A stretch of DNA of 6,999 nucleotides from Betaproteobacteria bacterium (GCA_947456915.1 CANGUQ010000197.1:1-6999); one strand, 5' to 3'; shown: positions 1 to 6,075, counted from the stretch's first letter. Program-made: numbers and translations. Notes: generated by a model not told the origin, from the sequence alone.

Positions 1-155
1 ATCATGCGCAGCGGTTTCGCCGGCCACGCCTGCGCCTGCGCGAATGCGCTCGGCAGCGCGGTGGCGATCAGCGCGGCGGCAGCGCCCGCCAGTGCACGCC
101 CGGCGCTCCGGGCGTGCGCTGCGCGCTGCGTGCGCACCCGTGCGGGAGCGTTCAT
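1..155 (-). CDS. Bug-type (TTT family) periplasmic substrate-binding protein, N-terminal part only
   Basis: Reading the minus strand from 155 gives 51 codons before the window edge: an arginine-rich start (MNAPARVRTQ), an alanine-rich hydrophobic stretch (about residues 21-36) and a likely signal peptidase site around AFA/QAQA. The mature start reads QAWPAKPLRMI. The second Bug protein of this window starts QAWPTKPVRLL at the same place, and W-P-x-K-P-[LVI]-[KR] at the mature N-terminus is typical of the Bug family (tripartite tricarboxylate transporter receptors, periplasmic, binding small carboxylates). The ATG directly follows the TAG of the upstream cyclodeaminase-like gene in the same frame, so no earlier start is possible and the two genes are surely co-transcribed. 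Only a poor G-rich stretch serves as ribosome site, so expression probably depends on translational coupling. The rest of the protein, including the ligand-binding loops, lies outside the window. Confidence 0.85.
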   Translation of the reverse strand, partial: MNAPARVRTQRAAHARSAGRALAGAAAALIATALPSAFAQAQAWPAKPLRM

Positions 156-1121
156 CTACGCGCCCCCCGCAGGCATCGCCATGCCCAGACCGCGCTCGCG
201 TGCGCGCGTGCAGGCGAGGTAGGCGAGCGCCACGTCCTGGCTTGCCATGCCCTGGGTGACGATGAGCGCGCGCTGATCGTCGCTCGTGCGCCCGGGGTGC
301 CTGCCGCCGACCACCTCGGCCACGGTGGCGTCGACCCAGCCCGGTGCCTGCGCGCCGAACAGCTCGACCAGTTCCTTCTGCAGCTGCTCGCGGCTGTCGA
401 CGACGAACAGGTCGGCGCCCTCGGCGAGCGCGCGTCCCGGCTCGGCGGTGTCCAGCGTGGCCACCACCGCGCCCGGCGCGATCCAGTCGATCTCCAGCAG
501 AGCCTTGCCGGCGTTCGTCGCGGTGAGCACCAGATCGGCGCCGCGCACCGCCTGCTCGATGCTGTCCGTCGCCTGCGCCGGCACCTTGTACTTCGACTCG
601 GCGAGCTGCGCGAGCGCCTCGCGGGTGGCGGGGCGGCGCGACACCACGCGCACTTCGCGCAGCGGAAACAGCTTCGCGTAGTACTCGAGCGCCGTCGTGG
701 CGAGGTTGCCCGCACCGACGAGCGCGAGCACCGCCGCGTCGCGCCGCGCGACCTTGCGCGCGGCCATCACGATCGAGGCGACCGTGCGCTGCGCGTAGCT
801 CCAGGTCTCGTCGACGAAGGCGAGCGTGCGCGAGGACGCCGCATCGACCACCACGACGTAGCGTGTCGCGTTGTGCGAATTCTCCTCGGTGGCCAGGTGG
901 GCGACGACCCGGAAGCCGGCGATGCCCAGCGGGTCGAGGATGCACGCCTTGAGGTGGTAGTGGTTCTCGTGGACATCGCGCATGTTCATGTTGCGCGGCG
1001 ACGGCCAGCGGATCAGGCCCTGCGCGTCCCAGCTCACCACCTGCTCGATCTGCTCGATCACGTCCTGCGAGGTGAGCAGCGACTGGCACTGCGAGGCGGT
1101 GAGGTAGATGGGGGTGGACAT
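156..1121 (-). CDS. Ornithine cyclodeaminase / mu-crystallin family protein
   Basis: 321 residues, a normal length for the family. The N-terminal part is the substrate/dimer domain. The middle carries a Rossmann NAD(P) fold with the glycine motif LVGAGNLA (residues 134-141). The arginine of the family motif 'RT.A' is R112 (QRTVAS), the same number as the substrate-binding R112 of Pseudomonas putida ornithine cyclodeaminase. D224 in TLDTAEPGRAL probably matches that enzyme's catalytic aspartate. The usual substrate lysine ('G-[VIL]-K') seems to be arginine in GFRVVAH (R71). The family includes true cyclodeaminases (L-ornithine to L-proline plus ammonia) and NAD(P)H-dependent ketimine or imino-acid reductases. 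The atypical residues make a narrow name unsafe, so the substrate is unknown. The ATG is preceded by GGAG at 1133-1130 with an 8-base gap. The gene heads an operon with a Bug binding protein and has a promoter at 1154-1182. Confidence 0.88.
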   Translation of the reverse strand: MSTPIYLTASQCQSLLTSQDVIEQIEQVVSWDAQGLIRWPSPRNMNMRDVHENHYHLKACILDPLGIAGFRVVAHLATEENSHNATRYVVVVDAASSRTLAFVDETWSYAQRTVASIVMAARKVARRDAAVLALVGAGNLATTALEYYAKLFPLREVRVVSRRPATREALAQLAESKYKVPAQATDSIEQAVRGADLVLTATNAGKALLEIDWIAPGAVVATLDTAEPGRALAEGADLFVVDSREQLQKELVELFGAQAPGWVDATVAEVVGGRHPGRTSDDQRALIVTQGMASQDVALAYLACTRARERGLGMAMPAGGA

Positions 1122-1153
1122 CGGTGGCGCTCCGGCGGTGGCGTTCGACGTCG

Positions 1154-1182
1154 ATTGTCGCCTGCGCGGGCGGTCGTGTCAC
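1154..1182 (-). promoter_or_regulatory. Probable sigma-70 promoter of the cyclodeaminase-Bug operon
   Basis: On the minus strand there is a -35 box GTGACA (1182-1177; 5 of 6 matches to TTGACA), a 17-base spacer and a -10 box GACAAT (1159-1154; 4 of 6 matches to TATAAT). The predicted transcript would start near 1147 and give a leader of about 25 bases carrying the GGAG ribosome site. In such GC-rich sequence this is the best-spaced promoter candidate in the intergenic region. The -35 box lies inside a perfect palindrome, which supports a regulated promoter. Confidence 0.55.
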
Positions 1183-1188
1183 GACCGC
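1170..1188. promoter_or_regulatory. Perfect 19-bp palindrome, likely operator (FadR/GntR-FCD type layout)
   Basis: GCGGTCGTG-T-CACGACCGC has two 9-bp arms around a single central base. The core TCGT-GTC-ACGA (1174-1184) fits the TnGT-N3-ACnA pattern known for FCD-type GntR regulators such as FadR (TGGT-CGG-ACCA) and PdhR. It covers the -35 box (1177-1182) of the minus-strand promoter, so a bound repressor would block RNA polymerase. A one-base loop makes an RNA hairpin terminator unlikely, and both flanking genes point away from it. The regulator itself is not encoded in the window. The family assignment is inference. Confidence 0.6.
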
Positions 1189-1354
1189 TGCCCGTGTTGC
1201 CGGCTCGCCCCGACATCGTGTCGTGCTAACGTGCGCCCGGGCGCGCGCAGGCGGCCCGCTCGCCGCTGTGATCACACGCGTACCCCCGCAGCCCGGCAGG
1301 CGAGGCGGCAGGGGGCGTTGCAGGTCCGGTGGCGCACGCGAAGGGTTCGCACGG

Positions 1355-1399
1355 GCACCGGCGGTCGCGCGGGCCGGTGCGCGCGGCAACGGGTTGCCG
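1355..1399. repeat. Two adjacent inverted repeats upstream of the LLM oxidoreductase gene
   Basis: First repeat: GCACCGGC at 1355-1362 pairs perfectly with GCCGGTGC at 1373-1380 across a 10-base loop. Second repeat: CGGCAAC at 1384-1390 pairs with GTTGCCG at 1393-1399 across 2 bases, so it is more palindrome than hairpin. They end 16 bases before the GGGAGG ribosome site. They may form leader RNA structure or protein binding sites. Neither is followed by a T-run, so a terminator is unlikely. The remaining divergent region (1189-1354) shows no gene and no convincing plus-strand promoter. Confidence 0.4.
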
Positions 1400-1421
1400 G
1401 GCAGTCAGGCCGGGCGGGAGG

Positions 1422-2426
1422 ATGGCGAAGGTGGCGGACGCACGCAGGGGCAGGCTGGGCATCCGGTTCGAGGGCTTCGAGACGCTCGACGAGGCGCGTG
1501 CGCTCGCGCGCGAGGCCGAGGTGGCCGGGGCGTCGAGCATCTGGATGAGCCAGCATCTGGGCGGGCGCGATGCGCCGACGCTGGCGACGATCATCGCCGC
1601 GTCGACCGCGCGCATCCGCGTCGTGCCGTCCAATCTGTCGCCGTTCATCGCGCATCCGACCACCACCGCGATGATGCTGGCGACGCTGGCGGAGTTCGCG
1701 CCCGGGCGCGTGGCCGCCTCGATCGGCATCGGCAATCCGCTCGACCTGTCGCAGTCGGGCGCGGTGGTCGAGCAGGCGGAGGACGCGGTGTGCGACTTCG
1801 TCGCTGCACTCGATCGCCTGTTCGAACGCAGGCCGGTCGTGGCGAGCGGGCGCACCTGGCGGCTCGACGGGGCGAAACTGGCGGTGGCGGCAACGGTCGC
1901 GGTGCCGATCCACGTGACCGCGCTCGAGCCGAAGATGGCGCAGCGCGCCGGGGCGACCACCGCCGGACTGCAGCTCTCGGCCGGCTTCTCCCCGGAATTC
2001 GCGCGCGCCTGCGTCGAGGCGTTCGACGGCGGCGCAGCGCAGGCGGGTGGGGTTGCGCGCACGCGGCCGCGTGCGGGCTTCGCCTACTTCGGCACCGACG
2101 CGCACAGTTCGTTCGAAGGTGTGCGGCGCAAGCTCGCCTATCTGTTCCGCAATCGCCTGATGGCGCAGAACATCGCGCTGTCGGGCCTGCCGATCGATCA
2201 GGCGGCGATCATCGACTGCGTCGCCCGCCGCGATCTCGATGCCGCGACGCGGCTGGTGCCCGACGCCGCCGTGCGGGCGTTCGCGATCACCGGCGACGCC
2301 GCGACCTGCCGCGCCACCGTGCAGCGCTTCTTCGACGCAGGGCTCGACGAGATGCTGATCAACGTCGGGTCGTCTGCGGCCGAGCGCACGGCGGCGTTCG
2401 ACCTGATCGCGGCGGTGAACGGCTGA
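1422..2426 (+). CDS. LLM class (luciferase-like) flavin-dependent oxidoreductase
   Basis: 334 residues from this start, normal for the bacterial luciferase-like monooxygenase superfamily, a single TIM-barrel domain. The first strand reads LGIRFEGF, then EARALAREAEVAGASSIWMSQHLGG, the usual first helix and second strand where the sensor residues of this fold lie. APTLATIIAASTARIRVVPSN matches the family pattern 'P...LA..A..T.RIR.G'. PTTTAMMLATLAEFAPGRVAASIGIGNP is the classical 'hP...A...ATLd.ls.GR....iG.G' segment. The ending TCRATVQRFFDAGLDEMLINVG is the typical C-terminal helix and last strand. A proteobacterial member would use FMN rather than F420, although some relatives use F420. Substrate unknown; possible roles are oxidation or desulfonation of small organics. 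GGGAGG (1416-1421) touches the ATG, which is too close; GTG at 1431 would have a 9-base gap and may be the true start. A GTG at 1329 would add a non-conserved arginine-rich leader and is unlikely. Confidence 0.85.
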   Translation: MAKVADARRGRLGIRFEGFETLDEARALAREAEVAGASSIWMSQHLGGRDAPTLATIIAASTARIRVVPSNLSPFIAHPTTTAMMLATLAEFAPGRVAASIGIGNPLDLSQSGAVVEQAEDAVCDFVAALDRLFERRPVVASGRTWRLDGAKLAVAATVAVPIHVTALEPKMAQRAGATTAGLQLSAGFSPEFARACVEAFDGGAAQAGGVARTRPRAGFAYFGTDAHSSFEGVRRKLAYLFRNRLMAQNIALSGLPIDQAAIIDCVARRDLDAATRLVPDAAVRAFAITGDAATCRATVQRFFDAGLDEMLINVGSSAAERTAAFDLIAAVNG

Positions 2427-2564
2427 GGGCGGAGGGGACAGCCCCCGGGCGCGCACGGCCGTGCTCGTGGACGCGCGCGAGCGCAGACGCATCCGCGGCT
2501 GCCTCGGCCTCGCAGGGCCATCCTGAGCCACGACACGTGACCCCGACCGATCTGCGGGGAACCG
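2427..2564. other. Spacer after the LLM gene, no gene seen
   Basis: Non-coding by eye. It holds a short GGGG-ACAG-CCCC stem soon after the stop codon (about 2434-2445) and a 12-bp palindrome GCACGGCCGTGC (2453-2464). Neither is followed by a T-run, so neither is a convincing intrinsic terminator. The last ten bases up to and including the ATG at 2565 (2558-2567) match the ribosome-site region of the intact dioxygenase gene (6069-6078) at 9 of 10 positions, so the spacer's end belongs to the duplicated segment. Confidence 0.5.
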
Positions 2565-2686
2565 ATGTTCACGCTCACCCCTGCTGACGCCACGCTCGGC
2601 GCTCGCATCACCGGCGTCGACACCGGCGTCAAGCTGTTGCGGCCGGGCGATGACGCGACCTTCGCCGCGAGCGGGAACGCTCGGCG
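2565..2686 (+). pseudogene. 5' remnant of a TauD/TfdA-family dioxygenase gene
   Basis: The first 42 or so codons (MFTLTPADATLGARITGVD, then DDATFAA.NA) match the N-terminus of the intact dioxygenase at 6076-6936 (MITVTPTGAALGARITGVD, then DDATFAAIENA). Two exact nucleotide blocks are shared: 29 bases (2593-2621 with 6104-6132) and 23 bases (2648-2670 with 6147-6169). The fragment carries four extra codons between them. Homology stops at about 2686; the frame stays open to 2912 but turns into arginine/cysteine/tryptophan-rich translation unlike any dioxygenase. The HxD iron ligand, the second histidine and the 2-oxoglutarate arginine are all absent, so it cannot be an enzyme. A start codon and a weak G-rich ribosome site remain. 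Several non-synonymous differences show this is not a very recent copy. Confidence 0.8.
2593..2670 (+). repeat. Direct repeat, upstream copy (in the dioxygenase remnant)
   Basis: Contains the two exact blocks 2593-2621 (29 bases) and 2648-2670 (23 bases), identical in the same order and orientation to 6104-6132 and 6147-6169. The offset changes from 3511 to 3499 because this copy has 12 extra bases between the blocks. Including weaker matches, similarity runs from about 2558 to 2686. Confidence 0.9.
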
Positions 2687-2889
2687 CCACTGCCGCCGCA
2701 CGGAACGCAGGCGGCCTCGGCAGTCCTGGTCGCGAGCCCGCCAGTGGTGCCGTGCGCAGAGGTTCAGCGTGGCGTCCGCACTCTGCTCGCGCCAGTGCGC
2801 GATCGCATCGCCGACGGTACGCACCGCCGGGCGCTGCGGGATCTGCGTATCATCGGACGCTCGCGGTTGTCTGTCATGGAGAGTGCGGC
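2687..2889. other. Decayed junction sequence before the hydratase gene
   Basis: No intact gene on either strand. On the minus strand about 2841-2771 translates as PQRPAVRTVGDAIAHWREQ followed by SADA, which recalls the first helix of AMP-forming acyl-CoA synthetases ('T.gd.l...A...PDapAl'). The reading soon loses any family pattern, so at best this is a broken fragment and may be chance. Near the end, TATCAT at 2848-2853 resembles a -10 box but no -35 box sits at a proper distance. GGAGAG at 2878-2883 is the ribosome site of the hydratase gene. Confidence 0.45.
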
Positions 2890-3681
2890 ATGTCCGAGGC
2901 TTCACACACTGACCTGATCCATTCGCGGGTCGAGGATCGGGGCGACGCAGGACGCGTCGCCTACGTCACGGTCAACAACACGGCGAAGCGCAACGCACTC
3001 GGCATGTCGGGCAAGCGCGCGATTGCCGCGACGTTCGACGCACTCGGCAGGGACAGCCGTGTGCGCGCGGCCGTGATCACGGGCGCCGGCGACAGGTCGT
3101 TCATCGCCGGCGCGGACATCGAGGAGATGAAGGACCTCGACGCCGAGCAGGCCGAGGTCGAACACGCCCTCACCCACGTCGCCAACGAATCGATCCGCGC
3201 GTTCCCGGTTCCCGTGATCGCCCGCATCAACGGCTGGTGCCTCGGCTTCGGCATGGAACTCGCCGCAGCGTGCGACCTGCGCGTCGGAGTCGACACGGCA
3301 CGGTTCGGCATGCCCGAGGTCCGGGTGGGCATTCCTTCGGGGATGGAGGCGGTGCTGCTGCCACCGCTGATCGGCTGGGGCAAGACGTCGGAGCTCATCT
3401 ACACCGGCGAGCTGATCGACGCGCAGGAGGCGCACCGCTGCGGGTTCCTGCAGAAGGTGGTGCCTGCCGACGAGCTGGATGCGACGGTCGAGAAGATGGT
3501 CGGTTCCATCCTGCTCGCCGGTCCGCGCGCGATACGGCTGCAGAAGGCGCTGATGCGCGACTGGCAGCGCATGTCGCAGACCGATGCGATCAGGCAGGGC
3601 ATCCGCGCCTGCGTCGAGGCCCGGAGTACCGACGAGCCGCGACGGATGATGGCGGCCTTCATCGCGCGCAAGCGGCACTGA
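2890..3681 (+). CDS. Enoyl-CoA hydratase/isomerase (crotonase) family protein
   Basis: 263 residues, the standard crotonase length. Visible in order: an N-terminal beta segment with VTVNNTAKRNAL (the 'LNRP...NAL' position); the first oxyanion-hole loop FIAGADIEEM (FIAGADI is 71-77); NGWCLGFGMELAAACDL, where E123 matches catalytic Glu144 of rat enoyl-CoA hydratase; then FGMPEVRVGIPSG, where E143 matches Glu164. The spacing of 20 is the same, and with both acids present a true hydratase activity (water addition to a 2-enoyl-CoA) is plausible. The middle glycine of the usual GGG is phenylalanine (GFG). The stretch GIPSGMEAVLLPPLIGWG replaces the usual P..G.tqrL.r.iG and is seen in a subgroup of crotonases. 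The C-terminal helix LAGPRAIRLQKALM is typical. The start is chosen at ATG 2890 because GGAGAG lies 6 bases before it and the upstream frame is junk. First gene of a tight three-gene unit. Confidence 0.9.
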   Translation: MSEASHTDLIHSRVEDRGDAGRVAYVTVNNTAKRNALGMSGKRAIAATFDALGRDSRVRAAVITGAGDRSFIAGADIEEMKDLDAEQAEVEHALTHVANESIRAFPVPVIARINGWCLGFGMELAAACDLRVGVDTARFGMPEVRVGIPSGMEAVLLPPLIGWGKTSELIYTGELIDAQEAHRCGFLQKVVPADELDATVEKMVGSILLAGPRAIRLQKALMRDWQRMSQTDAIRQGIRACVEARSTDEPRRMMAAFIARKRH

Positions 3682-3706
3682 TCGGGAACCGGCAGGTCCC
3701 TGGTCC

Positions 3707-4669
3707 ATGCGAGCTTCCGCCGCCCTGCTCTGCGCCGCGCTGTCGTTCCCGGGTCAGGTGGCGCATGCGCAGGCCTGGCCGACGAAACCGGTGCGCCTGC
3801 TCGTCGGCTACGCCGCAGGCGGCGGCACCGATATCCTTGCCCGGACGTTCGCGCAGAAGATGAGCGAAGGCTTCGGTCGACCGGTGCTCGTCGACAACCG
3901 GCCGGGGGCCGCCGGGAACATCGCGACCGAACTGACGGTGCGTTCGCAGCCGGATGGATACACGCTGCTGATGGGCAACGTGGGACCGATGGCCGTCAAC
4001 CCGCATCTGTACAGGATGTCGGTCGACCCGCTGCGCGATCTCGCCCCGATCACGCTGATCGCGCTCGCGCCGCTGCTGGTGGTCGTCCATCCCTCGCTGC
4101 CCGTCAGGTCATTGAAGGAACTCGCCGACTACGCACGCCGGGAGTCGGGGAAACTCAGCTATTCGTCGGCGGGCGTCGGCTCTTCCAACCATCTCGCCGG
4201 CGCGCTGTTCAACATCGAGGCCGGAACGAACGTCGAGCACGTGCCGTACAAGGGCGCGGCACCCGCGCTGGCGGATCTCATCGCAGGCAACGTCCAGCTC
4301 TCGTTCCAGACGCTGCCATCGGTCGGAGACCACGTGCGCAACGCACGGCTGCGGGCGCTCGCGGTGACGAGCGCCCGGCGATCCGTTACGTACCCGGAGG
4401 TGCCGACGTCCGCGGAGTCCGGATTCAAGGGCTTCGAGGTCAGCGCGTGGTACAGCATGGTCGCCCCGGCGGGCACGCCGCGCGCAGTGGTCGATCGCGT
4501 CCGCGACGAGGTCGTGAAGGCGCTGGCGCAGAAGGACGTGCGCGATCGACTGAGCTTCGACGGGGCAGAACCGGTCGGCAGCACGCCGGAGGCGTTCGCC
4601 GCGTTCATGCGCGCCGAAACGCAGAAGTGGGGGCGTGTGGTCCGGCTGTCGGGCATGAAGGCCGAGTGA
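3707..4669 (+). CDS. Bug-type (TTT family) periplasmic substrate-binding protein
   Basis: 320 residues, standard for Bug receptors of tripartite tricarboxylate transporters. Residues 1-21 form a signal peptide ending VAHA, with the mature protein starting QAWPTKPVRLLVGYAAGGGTD. Hallmarks follow: PGG-like loop YAAGGGTDILAR (35-46), VDNRPGAAGNIATE, PDGYTLLMG, DLAPITLIA, LSYSSAGVGSSNHLAG, VEHVPYKGAAPALADLIAGNVQLSF, LRALAVTS, YPEVPTSAESGFKGFEVSAWYSMVAPAGTP and a closing helix. The loops bind small carboxylates (family knowledge: dicarboxylates, amino acids, nicotinate, aromatic acids). No lipobox precedes C9, so it is a soluble periplasmic protein. It lies 25 bases after the hydratase gene with a weak AGG ribosome site, and 37 bases before the CoA-transferase gene. 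No TctA/TctB membrane genes are nearby; such orphan receptors are common in Burkholderiales. Its ligand is probably the acid handled by its enzyme neighbours (inference). Confidence 0.93.
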   Translation: MRASAALLCAALSFPGQVAHAQAWPTKPVRLLVGYAAGGGTDILARTFAQKMSEGFGRPVLVDNRPGAAGNIATELTVRSQPDGYTLLMGNVGPMAVNPHLYRMSVDPLRDLAPITLIALAPLLVVVHPSLPVRSLKELADYARRESGKLSYSSAGVGSSNHLAGALFNIEAGTNVEHVPYKGAAPALADLIAGNVQLSFQTLPSVGDHVRNARLRALAVTSARRSVTYPEVPTSAESGFKGFEVSAWYSMVAPAGTPRAVVDRVRDEVVKALAQKDVRDRLSFDGAEPVGSTPEAFAAFMRAETQKWGRVVRLSGMKAE

Positions 4670-4706
4670 ACGATGATCGCGGCAAGCGCTGCGGGAGGAC
4701 TGGATG

Positions 4707-5897
4707 ATGTCAACAGACGACCTGCCGTTCGAAGGCGTGAAGGTCCTCGATGTGTCGCAGGGTATTGCCGGCCCGTATTGCGCGATGCACCTCGCGCGCA
4801 ACGGCGCCGACGTGATCAAGGTCGAACCGCCGGGATCGGGCTGCTGGAGCAGGGAGCTGGGCCGCGCATTCGGCGACCAGACTGCGCACTCGGTGGTCGT
4901 CAACCGAGCCAAGCGTTCGCTGTCCGTCGACATGAAGCAGGCCGAGGGACTCGCCATCGTCCGGCGACTGGCCCGGGACTGCGACGTGTTCATCCAGAAC
5001 TATCGGGTCGGCAAGATCGAGAAGCTCGGGCTCGACTACGCGAGCGTGACGACGTCGAATCCCTCCGTCGTCTATCTGTCGCTCACCGGGTTCGGGCCGC
5101 ACGGACCGCGTCGCGATCAGCCCGGAACCGACTCGGTCATGCAGGCCTACACCGGGATGATGTCGATCAACCGCAACTCGACCGGCATCCCCCAGCGCAT
5201 CGAGATGCTGGCGATCGATTTCTCCACCGGCCTGTACGCGTTCCAGGCCGTGGCAGCCGCCCTCTACAGGAAGGCGACGAAAGGCAGGGGCGCCCACATC
5301 CAGACCAGCCTGCTGGAATGCGCACTGGGGCTGCAGGAAGCGGCGATGATGGAGCATCACCTGCAGGGGGGCGCTGCCGAACCCATCGGCATGCCGGTCG
5401 GCATGTTCAGGACGAAGGACGGATACCTGAGCCTGAACGCGCGCCGCGACGAGCATTTCCGCCGCCTCGCCGAACTGCTCGGCAGAAGCGACTGGCTGGA
5501 GGATCCGCGCTTCGCGGACTCCCCGGCCCGGGTTCGTCATCGCGACGCGCTGATGGCGCAACTGCGGCCGCTGCTCGAGGCGAAGACGTCCGACGAGTGG
5601 AGCGAGCTGCTCTCGCGCATCGACATCCTCAAGGCCAAGGTCAACACCTACGACGACCTGTTCGTCGATCCGCAGGTGCAGGCGATCGACGCCGTACGCT
5701 GGGTCGAGGACGACACGCTCGGCCGGGTGCCGATGGCCACACTCTGCGGCCAGCGTCCGCCGGCCAGCGGCGATCGGCTCGCGCATGCGCCGCATGTCGG
5801 CGAGCACACCCGCGAGGTTCTCGCCGAACTGGGCTATGCCGCGCAGGACATCGACCGCCTGCACGCGTGCGGTGTCGTGTCGTGCCACGCCGGCTGA
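4707..5897 (+). CDS. Family III (CaiB/BaiF/Frc) acyl-CoA transferase
   Basis: 396 residues, normal for the family, which moves CoA between carboxylic acids in the cytoplasm as an interlocked dimer. Family marks in order: GVKVLDVSQGIAGPYCAMHLARNGADVIKVEPP (Rossmann start, CoA site); FGDQTAHSVVVNRAKRSLSVDMK (the 'N..K.si.lDl' motif); CDVFIQNYRVGKIEKLGLDY; VVYLSLTGFGPHGP; GTDSVMQAYTGMM; and IDFSTGLYAFQAV, whose D171 is the expected catalytic aspartate (Asp169 in formyl-CoA transferase), which forms the acyl anhydride and aspartyl-CoA. The end GEHTREVLAELGY is the usual C-terminal helix. ATGATG gives two starts: GGGAGGA (4693-4699) lies 7 bases before the second (4707) and 4 before the first (4704), so 4707 is preferred. 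Last gene of the hydratase-Bug-transferase unit. The CoA donor and acceptor cannot be read from sequence. Confidence 0.92.
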   Translation: MSTDDLPFEGVKVLDVSQGIAGPYCAMHLARNGADVIKVEPPGSGCWSRELGRAFGDQTAHSVVVNRAKRSLSVDMKQAEGLAIVRRLARDCDVFIQNYRVGKIEKLGLDYASVTTSNPSVVYLSLTGFGPHGPRRDQPGTDSVMQAYTGMMSINRNSTGIPQRIEMLAIDFSTGLYAFQAVAAALYRKATKGRGAHIQTSLLECALGLQEAAMMEHHLQGGAAEPIGMPVGMFRTKDGYLSLNARRDEHFRRLAELLGRSDWLEDPRFADSPARVRHRDALMAQLRPLLEAKTSDEWSELLSRIDILKAKVNTYDDLFVDPQVQAIDAVRWVEDDTLGRVPMATLCGQRPPASGDRLAHAPHVGEHTREVLAELGYAAQDIDRLHACGVVSCHAG

Positions 5898-5977
5898 TCG
5901 TGGCGATGACCGGCTGCACGGTGCGGCGCCGTCCGGCAAGCACTCGGTTCGCGGTGCAGCAGCCCCCTGCGCGCGTG

Positions 5978-6004
5978 CGCGCCGGGTGGCCACCGCCCGG
6001 CGCG
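5978..6004 (+). terminator. Strong GC hairpin after the CoA-transferase gene, possible terminator
   Basis: CGCGCCGGG (5978-5986) pairs perfectly with CCCGGCGCG (5996-6004), a 9-bp all-GC stem with a 9-base loop. It begins 81 bases after the transferase stop and ends just before the candidate promoter of the dioxygenase gene, which suits a boundary between two transcription units. There is no T-run after it, so it is not a classical intrinsic terminator; it might be a pause or RNA-stabilising structure. The rest of 5898-6075 shows no gene. Confidence 0.4.
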
Positions 6005-6017
6005 AGCCGCAGCAGCC

Positions 6018-6047
6018 TTCACGCGCACGTCGGTCCCGGTCCACAAT
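6018..6047 (+). promoter_or_regulatory. Possible promoter of the TauD-family gene
   Basis: TTCACG (6018-6023) and CACAAT (6042-6047) each match the sigma-70 consensus at 4 of 6 positions, with an 18-base spacer. The stretch 6040-6060 is the most AT-rich part of the spacer. The predicted start near 6054 would give a short leader carrying AAGGA at 6067-6071, four bases before the ATG. It lies just after the hairpin at 5978-6004. Weak on score alone; position is the main support. Confidence 0.35.
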
Positions 6048-6075
6048 ACGGTTTTCGTCCACACGCAAGGATCCG

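Noticed and set aside
1170..1188. Palindrome as an intrinsic terminator
   Set aside because: The loop is a single base, there is no T-run, and both flanking genes are transcribed away from it; an operator fits better.
1329..1421. Upstream GTG start for the LLM gene
   Set aside because: The added 31 residues are arginine/glycine-rich, overlap two inverted repeats and are not part of the TIM-barrel; a strong ribosome site lies at 1416-1421.
2434..2464. Terminator after the LLM gene
   Set aside because: Only a 4-bp stem and a 12-bp palindrome without loop or T-run; too weak.
1124..2587. Long open frames overlapping the LLM gene on both strands (1124-2587 plus, 1272-2690 minus)
   Set aside because: Translations are arginine/alanine/glycine-rich with no family pattern; high GC removes stop codons from shadow frames. 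The LLM frame has clear family motifs.
2848..2853. TATCAT as -10 box of the hydratase gene
   Set aside because: A good -10 match, but no -35 like hexamer 15-19 bases upstream and no extended -10 TGn in the right place; not enough for a promoter call.
2565..2912. The 115-codon frame containing the dioxygenase remnant as a real small gene
   Set aside because: Only the first 40 or so codons resemble a protein family; the rest is arginine/cysteine/tryptophan-rich and runs into the hydratase start.
3707..3769. Lipoprotein signal on the Bug protein (C9)
   Set aside because: The residue before the cysteine is leucine, not G/A/S, and a normal signal peptidase I site AHA follows; it is a soluble periplasmic protein.
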